64,000 bases of DNA from Mixophyes australis. Lineage: Eukaryota > Chordata > Amphibia > Anura > Limnodynastidae. Location of the stretch: NCBI GenBank assembly GCA_036250195.1, contig JAVHZZ010000003.1, forward strand, positions 341,849,875-341,913,874, read 5' to 3'. The notes beneath the pieces were generated by a model that worked only from the letters and a program-made list of their open reading frames with translations, ran no database searches and was not told the origin of the DNA. Position 1 is the first letter of the stretch, and each line of letters begins with the position of its first letter. Made by a program: the position numbers and the translations under genes. Shown one piece after another: positions 45,565 through 57,603 of this stretch.

Positions 45565-46865
45565 TTTCCTTGATTTGGAAGTTAATATGTCAATTTCTGT
45601 TTTCTTTGTCCTCTTAGTGTTCTTGGGAGAGGGTAATGTATATCTTGGTGGATTTGTTGAAAATCCATTTTTAATGTTTATTGTTATTTCAGACCATGTA
45701 CAGCCTTTTGTGTTTCAATTTGTACCAATGTACATGTTTATTTTATTTCTTATAGTAAACAGAGGAAAGCTTTACACATTATTAGTTTGAGATCCTCATT
45801 GTTGAGGTCCAAATCCAATTTTGATTGTTCATAATATCACTACAGATATCTCAACAGGAAAAATTTTCAGTGTTGCAGATGAAAGAACAATGTTAGAGAA
45901 CAAACAATGTACAAAATGGCATCAGTTTAGTGAAAATTAGATGGAGATTCTCTCATATTTAAAATATCTTAATGGAGAAAACCCAATATTATTTCTTCAA
46001 TATATATACTGCTGTGCCAGGTGGTGCTCAACATTGCAGACTTCCTTCTTGTAACATTTGTAATAGTTAATTGTAATAAACTGGATTTTATAGAAATATT
46101 TGCACTCTACGGAAATGAATGTAGTGTAAATAACTTCTAGATGTTGCTCATTGCTGTATCACAAACCTGTTCTGATATGAAAAACAGAACACTAATTAAT
46201 ATATAAATCTGCCTACACTCCATACATGTGTAAACAAAACTGCTGCTTCCGTTTAAGAGTAACTCGACCCCAGTAAAAAAGCCCACCAAAATTCAAAAAT
46301 ATGTAATGATCACGGTATTAAAAAAAACCCAATATAAGCCCCTAAAATAGCTACAGATGCAGATAGTCTAACAGCAAATTCTATCATGCAGGTAATCTAA
46401 CATAGTGAATTCTACAGTCCAGATAAAGAGCTTCCAGTGGATAAGAAACAAGTAGACCATTAGTTGTTAATATAGACTTGGACATTCCAATCAGAGAAGT
46501 TAAATATCCCATACCTAATGGGCACTATTTTGTCGGTGGATAGTAGATGAAAAAAGCTATAGAGTCTTAGATGTATATTAAAAATAGATTTTCTCTGTCT
46601 GCTTTTTTTATTGGCTCGGTGGCCATTTTAACCTCTTCAGTACAAAGAACAAATTGGACTTGTCCTCAGTATATACCTATAAGTGCTAAAGAGAGTCCCA
46701 CTTGTCCATAGCACTGCAGGAATTTAAATAATGTTGAAACTTACTAGAGGTACTTGCAAGGCGATAAATGACAGAGAGGGCCATGTAAAGAGATGGGGCT
46801 TTATAAAGCCCCATCATAATTATATCACCAAGCTTCTCCCCTTCCAATCCACTGCACTACCTTAA
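45565..46865. other. No recognised feature
   Basis: AT-rich. The frame 45542-45790 (82 codons) is hydrophobic but lies opposite the L1 remnant's edge and has no recognised motif. Confidence 0.4.
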
Positions 46866-46879
46866 ATTTTGAAGGCCCA

Positions 46880-47445
46880 GGGGATGGGTGAGGACACTAA
46901 GAGTGACATGTCTCCTCCATCCTTGCACCTAGAGATTCAGGAGTAATTTCGTGTGATAGAGGGTAGTCCACTCTTTCAAACTGTATGGCCCCTGATATGC
47001 TAATCTCTGGTGATCACCTATGATATAATGATATAACCCCCTTCACTACAGAAATAGTGAAGAAGTCCAGGGATATGGAAGATCTCCCCCATCCTGGCTT
47101 CAATAAATTCAAGGGTATCCTCATTTTCCCATCTTTAAAATGATGTGGCCCTTTAGAAGTTATTATTTGTTGATCACATGGAAGACAATTATACCCTACA
47201 CTGCAGTAAACATTGAACCCAAGATGTGTGAGGGATTTTGTAATGCCCTTCCTAGTTTCATGATACTATGGAGTCCCCTAATTTGAAAATTTACAGTCCC
47301 CACTGATCACCAGGCAATAACTCCCTGCAGTACAGAATGTGCTAAGTTAATAGATGGGGGGTGGGAAAATGCTTAGATATCTTCCATCCTGCCTTCAGTA
47401 AACACAGTGTTTGCCAATTTTTAAACATGGACTACCCACATAAAC
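46880..47445. repeat. Highly degenerate tandem repeat, about 145-180 bp units
   Basis: Four blocks share the order: catcctg-c-tcaataaa, then gatcac, then cactncagta, then a gtgaag/gaaccc/ctaag end. The gatcac words lie near 46993-47025, 47172 and 47305, and ctncag words near 47044, 47206 and 47333. Similarity is low and visible mainly through shared order. Confidence 0.35.
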
Positions 47446-47449
47446 AGAC

Positions 47450-48435
47450 AAATTTTATGTATTCCATTCAAGGCCGTGTAAAATAACACAAAAAAAAGAA
47501 TTATCATTTTAAGTGCAGATTTTATTATTAAACTCTATGTGTAAAATCCTGCTTTTAGCTGTCCTTGAAAGGTGGATTGGTGGTAGATAAATTTTACTTC
47601 AATTTAAATAAAAAAAAACATTTTATTGTACATTCCAGCTCAATTTTCTTTGGCATTACAGTATGTTTAAGCAAACTAATGGTATTTTCTGAAAATTCAA
47701 AGTCTTCTGAAAAAAACAAGGTATAATTTTGTGTGTAATGTATAAACAATTACTTATATTGATGTTGCATAGTGACCAGCCCAAAGAGTGCCAAAATAGG
47801 CCCAGCATAATTTTGAGAAAAACCTCAGCGAAGAAATGAGATAATGTAGCTAAAGGAATAACATTATGGTCACTGTTTTGTTAGTGAAAATAGAAAATAT
47901 AAGTTTAAATATGTTAAAGTATGCTCATCTCAGGACCATTTTGTTGGAGTTAAAACTGAAAAACACTTCAAAGAAATCCCTTTAGGTTTAGTATACTGAA
48001 ATTAAGATAATATATGGAAACTTAATGATTAAATATTCAATAGAATATGACTATTTAAATATTACAAATTAAGTAATAAAAGTCATGTTAAAAGTATATA
48101 TGTTTTAATAAAAAGTGATGAAATTAGCAACATCACATTTAACAAGCTGCTATGTACGTGTATAATTTTTACTCTGGGAGGCCCCAGTATGGGACTGCTG
48201 TTTAGGTAAAATGATTTAAAGATAATACAGAGTGGTTAACACCAAACATATTAATGTAAATCTAAAAAAAAACCCACAATATTATTTCCTTCATTGAGCC
48301 CATTAGGTGGCAGTGAATTTAAAAGTTAAAAGATTCAATACGTCTCTCTTTTTGAAAGGGCAAAGTGCTTGCCTCCTCCTCAATTTCCTATCACAACCTT
48401 TTTATGCCCCTAAATGTTAAACAATCCACAATGGA
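47450..48435. other. No recognised feature
   Basis: AT-rich. No frame or repeat of note. Confidence 0.5.
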
Positions 48436-48439
48436 ATTA

Positions 48440-49045
48440 TGCTTTGAACTAAAATCTCAGGTAAACTATGTGTATTTAAACCATCTTTCAAACGAACATT
48501 AAAAACCCACCTTTTCCTTAAAGCCTTCCAGTCTCATGCCTAAACTCCCACCGGTCGGCTACCTCTCTTTCTCATCCCTTCTTCCCTTCTCCCCCTTCCT
48601 CGACTCCGTCTCCGTTTCTCCAGTCTCTCCGTCTCATCCATGTGTCTGTCTGTCTTCCCCTCCCTTTAGATTGTTCGCTCCTTTGAGCAGGGCTCTCCTA
48701 CCTTCTGTTTCCATCACTTTTAACTGCGCTCTCCAGCTACTCAGCTCACCTCCTCTCAGTCCCTCTGCCCTCTGTCTCCTCTCGCTTCTCTCCGCTCCCC
48801 TTAGTGACTCTCAACCTGTCATCCATGCCCACCCTCTTGGGCCATCGTTACCTGCCTATACTCACTTTTCCCCTCCCTCCCTCTCTTTCATGCTGTGCCT
48901 GAGCCCCCAGAGTTATAGTGCTTACTGTTACTTGTACTGTGCTGTTTCACCTTGTACTGTGCCATTGTTTGTCCTTGTACGGCGCTACGGATACTTTGTG
49001 GCGCCCTATAAATAAAAATTAATAATAATAATAATAATAATCTTT
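48440..49045 (+). mobile_element. L2/CR1-like LINE 3' end with (AAT)n tail
   Basis: SFKRTLKTHLFLKAF (48487-48531), closely followed by a stop, is the typical end of L2-type reverse transcriptase ORFs. The 3' untranslated region has ctttgagcagggctctccta and gcgctacggatactttgtgg, and an (aat)n tail at 49019-49041. The 159-codon frame 48536-49015 lies in this untranslated ct-rich part and is not a gene. Confidence 0.8.
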
Positions 49046-49049
49046 AATA

Positions 49050-49725
49050 TTCCGCATATATTCCTGGATACTGCGTTTTAATTGTGTTTTTATCTTACCC
49101 ACATATGCAAAATTGCATTTACATTTAATCATCTAAATGATAAATTGCAAGTGATTAGACTCGTATTGGTGTATGGTTTATCTGTACTAACATTGTCATT
49201 AAAAGTTTTTTTTATCCATATGTCTATATATATTGCAATGTCAGTACGGGAAAAAACATTTTTTTCATCAATGATGAAAGTGATGCCAGTCATAGTGCAT
49301 GGGTTCTGAATTTGTCTCTTAGTAAACTTGGAGCTAATATCATGTTAAGATTATCACCTTTTCTTAAGTAATAGGAGATTTAGGTTGCATGGAGTGACCT
49401 AAATGAGGATCCTTAAAATGAATACCATAATGTTTCTTTAAAATTGTTTCCATCTTTTTAGAATTAGTATTGCATATGTTAATAAATTGTACAATGTGTC
49501 CTTTTGTATTATTAGCAGCTGTACTGTATTATGTTTTGATATCCTTTTGCCAATCTTTCTATTTTAGATGTTCTAAAAAGTGCCTTCTGTATCAATTTAT
49601 GAGATTGACCCCTTTCTAAAATCTATCGTTAAAAAGATGGCCTGTTTAATAAAAAATTCATAAGACGTGCCATTTATAACAATGAATCAAGACAGATCCT
49701 TCTGATCTTATCTATTTTATATTTG
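49050..49725. other. No recognised feature
   Basis: AT-rich. A 75-codon frame at 49082-49309 has no motif. Confidence 0.45.
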
Positions 49726-49729
49726 AATG

Positions 49730-49985
49730 TAAAGCCTGCACTAACAGCATCGGATTTGCTGTTAGCTGCCTGTCAAAAACACAGAAGTGCCAGAGCCTGG
49801 AGAAAAGAGCAGCAGAAGACAACAAAGTAAGTGCAGTTTGTTAAATATCAGGGGGTGAAGAGGAGGAGGTGATACATTGGTTGTGGAGGGGATGAGATGA
49901 CTGAGGGGGTTTAATGAATTAGCTAGGGGGTCTAATAAATTGGGATGGGGGAGGTTAATGTAAATTACATAATGGAAATGTCCTC
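49730..49985. repeat. hAT-interior-like fragment
   Basis: gagaaaagagcagcagaaga leading to aagtaagtgcag, then gggggtttaatgaattag and gggaggttaatg words, resembles parts inside the 41.9-kb hAT copy (agaagaaagaagacag, ggtaagtacag) and the 13.6-15.2 kb element. No ends are visible. Confidence 0.35.
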
Positions 49986-50114
49986 TTTGTGTCAGAAATG
50001 TTATAGAAGACTGCCAAACTGCTGGTGTTTAAAAGCCAATATAGGGCTGAAGTGAATAATGTACAGTACATAAAATAACTGGATTCATTATATATAGTTA
50101 AATATGTTCACCAT

Positions 50115-50800
50115 TGTCAGGCGCCGTCCCGCTCTCCTACCTGATGCCGGGACGGACGCCTTCTCTGCCCCTCGTCCCGTTGCTTAGCAACGGGACGTCA
50201 CATCCGCTCTTCGGATCGGATGTTCGGGCGCATGCACCAGAACATCGTGTCTCCGTTGCCCGGCAACGGAGACGCTCAGGGCCGTTTCCTGTCGGTGGTT
50301 AGACCAGCTGACCGCCGACCTCCACTCCCACCAATGAACTACGGGGAGTCACTATTTAAGCCAGACTCTGCACCACTAGGGTGCCAGAGTATCTAGTCCT
50401 CTAGTCCCTCTCTTGGCTCCTCTGTGATATTTATATATATTATTTCTGCCTGCATTTCCAGATTCTGACCCCTGCCTGCCTGACCACTCTTTCAGATTCT
50501 CCCTGGTTCCAGTTTTGATCTCCTGATTCTGACCTCCGGCTCCCTGACTACCCTTCTGCCTGACTCCTCTGTACCTCGTTGCGTGCACGGTTTTGACCCC
50601 GGATTGTTGACTACACTTATTCACCCAACCTCGCTGGTAGCTACCTGGGAGGACCGCGATCGTCACGTCTCAGCGGCTAAGTCCAAAACTCCTTGCGGGG
50701 TTCCCTGGTGAAGACCTGGGGCATGGTTAGACTCCGCGCCTCCTTGCGTAGCAGCGCAGATACCAGCAGGTAAGGCCTTTCAACTACCTTGTTCATGACA
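50115..50800 (+). mobile_element. Solo LTR, 686 bp, perfect 5-bp TSD
   Basis: Begins tgtcaggcgccgtcc and ends cttgttcatgaca, with inverted tips TGTCA/TGACA. The identical pentamer accat lies at 50110-50114 and 50801-50805. It is GC-rich, with two inverted-repeat blocks (cccgttgcttagcaacggg and ccgttgcccggcaacgg). A TATA-like tatttaag at about 50353 and downstream ctgcctg-rich units imply plus orientation. No internal genes remain, so it is a recombinational relic of an LTR retroelement (Gypsy-like by recall). The frames at 50114-50302 and 50376-50666 belong to it. Confidence 0.9.
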
Positions 50801-50809
50801 ACCATGCTC

Positions 50810-52270
50810 CTTCAACCCCTGCAGCAGATAATTATGTTAGGAGGGAGGTGTTACTCTAACAGAGAGTGACTGTCAGCTTGTCAGATTGTTTTGGATAAAA
50901 CAGTGTGGAATAGAGGATTTATTAACAGGGGCGGGGCCATGGATGTCACAGACACTCAATGACTACAGTCTCAGATTTCTTATCTGTGTTAGATCCCATA
51001 AGAGAAAGGGAGTGGCTTTAGCTGTAATGCAGTGGGTGAGTATTGCTTTTAAACAGAGCTATAAATAAAATGTCACACAAACACTAAATTATGTACTTTA
51101 ATATCATGGCTAATCTCTGTAAATGTAAATTTTGGGTTTCAGTCATCATTTAATGAAACATTTTTTTAGATTACTGTGCTAAACACCTTATATATTGGCA
51201 TGTTAAATGTAAGAATACAATTTGTAAATGTTTGAAGAATACTTCAAACCTGTATTTTCACATTTCAATGTTAAAACTGGCAGCTAGTTTCAATGGAGAA
51301 CTGATTAAAAACAGCGAGTTCTGTTTTTTTAATTTTCATTATACTTAGCATGTGTCTGTGTTTCCTCTGGTGTTTGGTCTAATGTCTCAAAACCCCTGTT
51401 GCTTTGAAAGAAGCAAACATTATTTTTTCATCTGGTACATTGAAGAGAGTTGATAACAGACAGAAAAGAAAAATCAATTAAGACAATGTAGTTGTACAGA
51501 GTGCTGCCTTGATTTGACAATTTATTTTTACACTTAGAAACTGTGTTGACAGTTCTGCAATATTTATATACTTTTACATAATTTTCTTACACAAGTATCC
51601 TGGCATTTTCTATGTCACTGACCTATCAAAACTGTGTTTTGACAATACCCCTGGCACCTAAGGTAGGTGGGATTTATAGAATGTGTGGGGGTAATGGGGT
51701 TTACAGCGGTGTATATAACTGTTACCAGTGCTGGATATAATGGAATGCATGGGGATAGTGATGTATGCAACAGGATTGCTGTTGCCTGTGTGGAACATGC
51801 TATAATGTGTGGGATATTGTTGCATTCATAAAATAATGATTGCAAAGAGACAAAGAAATGTAATGGACTGTGTAAAATGTATAGTTTTGTGCAGATATAG
51901 CACCATAGAAAGTGGGAGTCTTAATGTAATATATGGGGTCTAGTTATTTGAAGATATTTTAATGTAGAAAGTGTGTACACTGTGTAATCTATGAGTGTTA
52001 AGTGCACTTATTGCTAGCCAAAAGAAGGGTGGAGCCTATTGAAGCCTCTATGAGCAGGTGGGGCTTAGTTAGACTCCCATGGGGGAGCTTGATACTGGAC
52101 CCAATAGTGTGGGGCTTTGCAAAACATTCTCAGGGGTAGGGCTTACAATAATACAGTACCTAGTGGGCATGGTTATTGCTTTGAGTACTGGATGTTGGGA
52201 GACAGTATAAGGGTGTAAACTTGAGAGCACATGGGTCAGTAATTAAATACAAAATATGTGAGTGTTTTTA
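50810..52270. other. No recognised feature
   Basis: Mixed to AT-rich. Positions 51660-51960 hold loosely repeating words around atgtgtggg and tgtgtgggat, too degenerate to call. Short frames lack motifs. Confidence 0.4.
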
Positions 52271-52278
52271 CTGTCAAT

Positions 52279-52588
52279 GGGCCTGAGTCATTAAGGAGAG
52301 CAAAGCATAAAAAAGGAGTAACATTTGCACCTGGGCAAAACCATGTTGCATTGGAGGTGAGGTAATTTTAAAATGTGGGGACAGATTTATAGTTGGGGTA
52401 AGGCATGTTCTAGATCAACTTTAAATTTCAGTGTAGTAATAAAGCTATTAAGTATTTGTGTGCTAGATGAAAAAACAGCCAGTATTTAACTTATGTGCAA
52501 AATAATAAACTAACTTGCACCCCTTGCATTGTAACATGGTTTGTCCCAGAGAACATTTACTCCTTTTTTGCCTTAATGACTCAGGCCC
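52279..52588. mobile_element. MITE-A variant, 310 bp, AAT TSD
   Basis: Starts gggcctgagtcattaagg and ends ccttaatgactcaggccc, perfect 18-bp inverted repeats. The flanking aat is identical on both sides (52276-52278 and 52589-52591). The core is shared with the degenerate copy at 893-1212. Confidence 0.9.
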
Positions 52589-52591
52589 AAT

Positions 52592-53905
52592 GTGTACAAT
52601 GTTTGTGTTAATATATGGGTTAATGCAGTGCCTGTGTGTGCGTGTTGGTGAAAATCTGTGTGTAACAGAGTATAAGTGAATTTGTGTGTCCCATGGAATT
52701 AGACCTTACTTTCTATTTTGGAAATTATTCACTTGCAGAGCAGGTACTATTTGGCTGGATAACTGTGAGGCAATTCAGTACTTATACTAATGCAATAGGG
52801 TTGAGTGGTATTATTCCCTAACTATTTCTCTGTCCCTTTTGTTTGCATTACGTGGTGTCTCACTTGATACTTTTCAGCTTTATTAAAAAAGACAAGGCTA
52901 GTACCTAAAAATCTAAAGTTATAAAAATTTGTATTCTTCTAATTGAAAGCATTTTGTCAAAAGACCTTGGTATTTCAGAAGCCATTTATATTGGTTCTAA
53001 TTGAAAGAGATATTGAGATTACAGGAAATGAAAGATAGAGAAATGTAACTGATAATCTTTACATTGTTTTATGACATTAACATATTTGTATTGCTTTAAC
53101 ATTTGTATAGTTATAGGGAAAAGTAATAACTTTGTGAAAATAAATATTTTTAATGTTTTAATCAGCAAATTCACAAATAAAGTTTTAAGGATTACAGGAC
53201 TTGTACAGATTAGAGAAACCACGTTTGATAATCCAGCATGATTCCCCTTTATGAGTAGACAAATTCTTCAGAGATAACAAATTGAAGGTTTTCTCATTAA
53301 TTACATGCTCTAAAGTTTATGTTTGGAAAAACATATCTTTAACAAATGCATATATGGCTCAGATATGTAAAATAAGAGCGGTCCACCGCTGAGAGATACT
53401 TTGACACGGTCACACTACTCGAAAAAAATAGCAACCTGATATGTTGTAGAGGATGGTAAACTATCTTGTCTTTCCAAGAATGTCAGGAGAGCTCTGGTTA
53501 ATCAAGAAACGAATCAGACATTGTTCACTGCATTCTGCTGGGTGGTTTCTTCATTCTGCGTAAGTTTATCCCAAATCTCTAACATACTAGGGCACTGGTT
53601 TAGTGTAGCATACGTGCAACAAGCAAGGCTGCAAAATGTTGGTATTACATGTGTATATTTTGCGTGTCACATATAGCATCATATTTCAACTCAAAATAAA
53701 GAAGTATTTATATCCCAGTCATAGAAATGCATCAATATTATTATTCACAGGACCATGTATCTTTGAGATTAAACCACAGTTGACAGTAAAGACATGATAC
53801 CGTACATACACTATTCTGTGTTGTGTATCTGACACTGAGTACAGTTGTGTAATAGAAATTCCAATTCTAATTAATAATGACTCGCATTACTTAGCCCCCT
53901 CCTCT
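52592..53905. other. No recognised feature
   Basis: AT-rich. Nothing recognised. Confidence 0.5.
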
Positions 53906-53924
53906 AAACAATAGTCACAATTTT

Positions 53925-54106
53925 GGCCAAGTACAGCAGGTGATAAGGCTAAGATGACGCAATATTTGCGTCATTAACCCCGCCCCCCTCCACTTAGATA
54001 TTGCAGGGGCGAGAATCAGGAGGTTGCCATGCTCTACCTGGAGCCCGGGAGGTCTCCCAGAAATGCGGGAGTCTCCTGGACATTCCGGGATAGTAGGCAA
54101 CTATGC
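53925..54106. repeat. hAT MITE (catacttgcc family), right part
   Basis: gatgacgcaatatttgcgtc, then cccgggaggtctcccag and acattccgggatagtaggca, match the intact copy at 63105-63388. The left terminus is not recognisable. Confidence 0.6.
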
Positions 54107-54284
54107 GTAAAGAAAAGCAGCTAATGAATCTCTAGAGACTGAATTGTCCTTTACATTTCTGTCTCCATTACTGAAGTCATGTTGTCTTTAACTGTCAGTC
54201 ATTGATTTAATCTTGGTCTCCATGAAAATGGCCACCTCCATAGGCATCAATACATGAACATAGGACACAATTTCTGAACTGTGT

Positions 54285-54424
54285 CATCATGCCACAAATG
54301 GCGAAGCCAACCACGTCTTGTACTGGCTCAGCATCAGGGAGAATGCCAGACTCTTCAGGGAGTGAGGGAGATCATCCCTATTTCAGGGAGTCTCCCTGAC
54401 ATTCAGGGAGAGTTGGCAAGTTTG
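54285..54424. repeat. hAT MITE (catacttgcc family), right part
   Basis: Ends tcagggagagttggcaagtt, preceded by tcagggagtctccctgac, matching the right end of 63105-63388. The left half has decayed. Confidence 0.6.
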
Positions 54425-54429
54425 AATTA

Positions 54430-55256
54430 TTGTTGAGAACCAAGGAAGTAGTGAAAAGTGTAGGATGTACTGTTCTGCATAGGTGTTTTAGCACAATCAA
54501 CTCGCCAAGCAGCATACTCTGCCTGCCTGTCAGCCGCGGGGAACATCAGTATAGTGAGCTGCGGCTGGAATCCCACTGCTTATGTTAGCAAAGAAGGGGG
54601 CGGGGCACAAATCATCCCTCTTACCCACCAAAAAAGTTCTAAGTCCGTTCCCTGACCTACAGTATTCTCCTGTCTCCTTAGCACTTTCTAATATTACATT
54701 AACACAGTGTCTAACTTTTGTAATGTGAACTATCTATTTCTAACAAAAGACCACTCATTGTATCTACACTGTTCTCTTTTGTGTATTACTACATTAAATT
54801 ATATATTATGTGTACTCCTTGTGTAATATAAATCCCACATTTCTAACTGATGGCCACAAACTGTACCTTCACTGTCCTCTTGTGTATTGCTTCATTTCAA
54901 TACATCTATAGTATGTACTTTACTGAAGTTATTATGTCAGCTCATTATTAAAATGGAATGTAATACATTTTAAATAATGTATTCAGATTTGTATTAAAAT
55001 TAGAATTTGTATTGTTAAAAATTACTAAATAAAAATAGCCAACATAATCATGTGTAAAACAAAAACGCTGACTAGTGCCAAAAAATGAGTACTCAAATAA
55101 CTCCTCCATAATAGATATTATGACATATTGAATGGCCCTTGGTTGCTTGATTATAGATGTACGAGTCTACATATAGCCCCTGTTTATGAGAAGAAGCAAA
55201 GTATTTATTGTAGAAAAGTTGGTCATTTAATATTCATTGTTCTTTCTTTACTATAA
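54430..55256. other. No recognised feature
   Basis: A short GC-richer segment (54500-54620), then AT-rich sequence with words like taacttttgtaatgtgaac. No gene or repeat was identified. Confidence 0.4.
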
Positions 55257-55264
55257 CTTGGTAG

Positions 55265-55703
55265 CAGTGCCGGTGCTAGGGTGCATGGCGCCCTAGGCAT
55301 TTTGTAAAAATCGGCGCCCCCCCCTGCAAAAATCGGCGCCCTCCTCCCTCCCTCCTCCCCCCTCACCCCGTCTTTCCTTACCTTGAATCACCACCGCCGC
55401 CTCTCTGCTCCGTCTCCTCCCCTCCACTCACTGACACTGTCGGGCTGTGATGATGATGTCACGGCCCGACAGTCAGTGAGTGGAGGGGAGGAGACGGAGC
55501 AGAGAGGCGGCGGTGGTGAGCTATAGCCTCTTCCCCCCTCCCTGTAGATGTATCTGCATGCTTTGCGGCGGCCGTGACAGGTATGGTCAGCGGTCGCCGC
55601 ACAGTTTTAAAGTAATGTTCATTCTGTGGCGCCTCCAGGCGCCCTCCAGAGCCCGGCGCCCTAGGCAAGTGCCTAACCTTGCCTAATGGGAGCGCCGGGC
55701 CTG
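55265..55703. mobile_element. hAT-type element, 439 bp, with long central hairpin
   Basis: Starts cagtgccggtgctaggg and ends gcgccgggcctg (imperfect inverted CAG/CTG ends). Flanking 8-mers cttggtag (55257-55264) and cttggcag (55704-55711) differ at one base, consistent with an aged hAT duplication. The centre is a near-perfect inverted repeat: 55389-55445 pairs with 55464-55518 with a single 2-base bulge and an 18-base spacer. The opposing frames at 55459-55746 and 55480-55686 come from the element. Confidence 0.88.
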
Positions 55704-55711
55704 CTTGGCAG

Positions 55712-56318
55712 ACTATAACTCCCCAGTTCTTCCACCACTGTATCAAAAGTGTCTGTATTAAATTATATAATTTGTGAAGTATTTTTGCAAATATTGTTCT
55801 CTAAATCATATGCATTCATGTTATGTCTTTCAGTATTGTTACTTGACATACTAGTTCATAAAGGTGCAAACTGAACATGTTCTATTGCCACCCTGAAAAA
55901 GTTTGTCCCTAAAGGCCTATAGCACTAAGTATAACATTACTTTTCCACATATACTCTACTAACATTTAGTGAACTTTATTTGGAATAAACATGTATTTTT
56001 AGAATGGCATAGTTTTGGAAGTGGTTCAATAACTAGTTTCTGGACAATTTATATCTGGTAGCCAATGCAGTACCTAGGTTGATTAATTCGATATGGACAA
56101 ATAATTGTGTGACTATGGTGGAGATAAAATAAATCAGATAATCTCTTAATTTGCACATATGAGGACTGATGCTGAGTTAGATGTGTGCCCATTTGAGTGA
56201 TGTAAAATTTGCAAATTCGGAATTTGCACTGTGCATGCCCACAATAAAAGAATATGCACGTATGTAGGTTTGCCTGCATCTGATACTTGCACTTGGAGAG
56301 GCTGGATGGGGGGAGGGG
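55712..56318. other. No recognised feature
   Basis: AT-rich. A 76-codon minus frame (56049-56279) has no motif. Confidence 0.45.
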
Positions 56319-56321
56319 TCT

Positions 56322-56636
56322 ACCATCATCATCATAATCAGCTATTTATATAGCGCTACTAAACTCACTCACATCAGTCGCTGCCCCATAGGAGCTTACA
56401 ATCTAATTCGTTAAAATGCAGAGAGAGAGAGAGAGAGACTAGGGTCAATTTCATAGCAGTCAATTAACCTACTAGTATGTTTTTGGAATGTAGAAGGAAA
56501 CTGGAGCACCCAGAGGAAACCCATGCAAACTCGGGGAGAATATACAAACTCCACACAGATGAGGCCATGATCTGGAATCGAGCTCATGACCTCAGTGCTG
56601 TGAGGCAGAAGTGCTAACACTAAGTCACCGTGCTGC
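56322..56636 (-). mobile_element. tRNA-derived SINE (V-SINE type)
   Basis: Same family and orientation as 10920-11249. On the plus strand, (cat)n and tatttatatagcgctact form the 3' side. The middle has acctactagtatgtttttgg, then gaggaaacccatgcaaactc. The tRNA-like head reads ctgtgaggcagaagtgctaa and gtcaccgtgctg. A (ga)n expansion lies at 56421-56438. The minus frame at 56411-56620 is part of it. Confidence 0.85.
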
Positions 56637-56639
56637 CCA

Positions 56640-57600
56640 CAATAACATGCGCTGAATACAGTAAAGGCATGTTACATAATAGTCCACTGCCAGTAGCCAT
56701 ATCACCTGCGAGTGCCTCAGGGCTGGTGCACACACTCATGATGGCAATAGTCGACAGCACAAGCTAACCACTTTTGATTGGCTAACTGCAAATTTACCTA
56801 TGAAGCTTTTAGGTGCTCTATATGAGCATGCATATATTATATGATTTTGGGAGTGTATTGTAAAAAATAAAATTTGCTGTTTTCATTTGTATGCGATAAG
56901 AAATATTGCATCTGTTGTACTATAGAGGTTTTTTTTTTAAAAAAAAAAAATCATCCGAATAGAAAATATGTTTTTCTCTATCAAAGGAAATAAGTTTCCT
57001 TGGGCTTATGACCTGGGTGTCTCTTTAAATGTATATGGGTGTTTGTATGCTTGTTGTAAATCTACTACATATGCCACTGATGCAAAGCTCAGCATATGGG
57101 CATAAATATTTTATTTTTAGAACCCGCCTTTAAGAGCTTCATTTTTGGACTCATATTCATTCTTCTCAGCATATTATGTCATGCATCCAACATGTGGCAA
57201 ATACAGTATTTATTATAGGAAATACTGTATAGAAAAATTACCTTGTCGGGGGTCCTTAACCTTGCTCTTCCCCTAAACCAACTCCAGCTCCTCCTCTCCA
57301 TTGGCCACCTTTGGCTTTTCCTCTATTATGACCATCTCTGGACCCCCCTCCCCTGTGGCCACCTCTGGCTGCTCCTCTACTGTGGTTACCCGTTTCTTCC
57401 TCCCCAGTACGGTAACTCCAGTATAGAAATAATTGTTAGTGGAGGAATGTATTCAAATAAGGTCACATTGTTGCGGTAGATACAATTGATAAATTTATGT
57501 GTGCAAAATAAATACCATTTTTTTCTCTACATCAGGTATATGTATTGTGCATTAATGTTGTGTTACATTTGAAAAAAAAAATTCTGACACACAAAATTAT
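56640..57600. other. No firm feature; ct-rich repeat-like block at 57.24-57.42 kb
   Basis: Between 57240 and 57420 the phrases ggccacct(t/c)tggct, ctcctct and tatgaccatctctgg / tgtggttacc repeat loosely about three to four times. The remainder is AT-rich and unrecognised. Confidence 0.35.
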
Positions 57601-57603
57601 TGA

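Noticed and set aside
48536..49015. 159-codon Ser/Leu-rich frame
   Set aside because: Lies in the 3' untranslated part of an L2-type LINE, right after the real C-terminal codons and stop.
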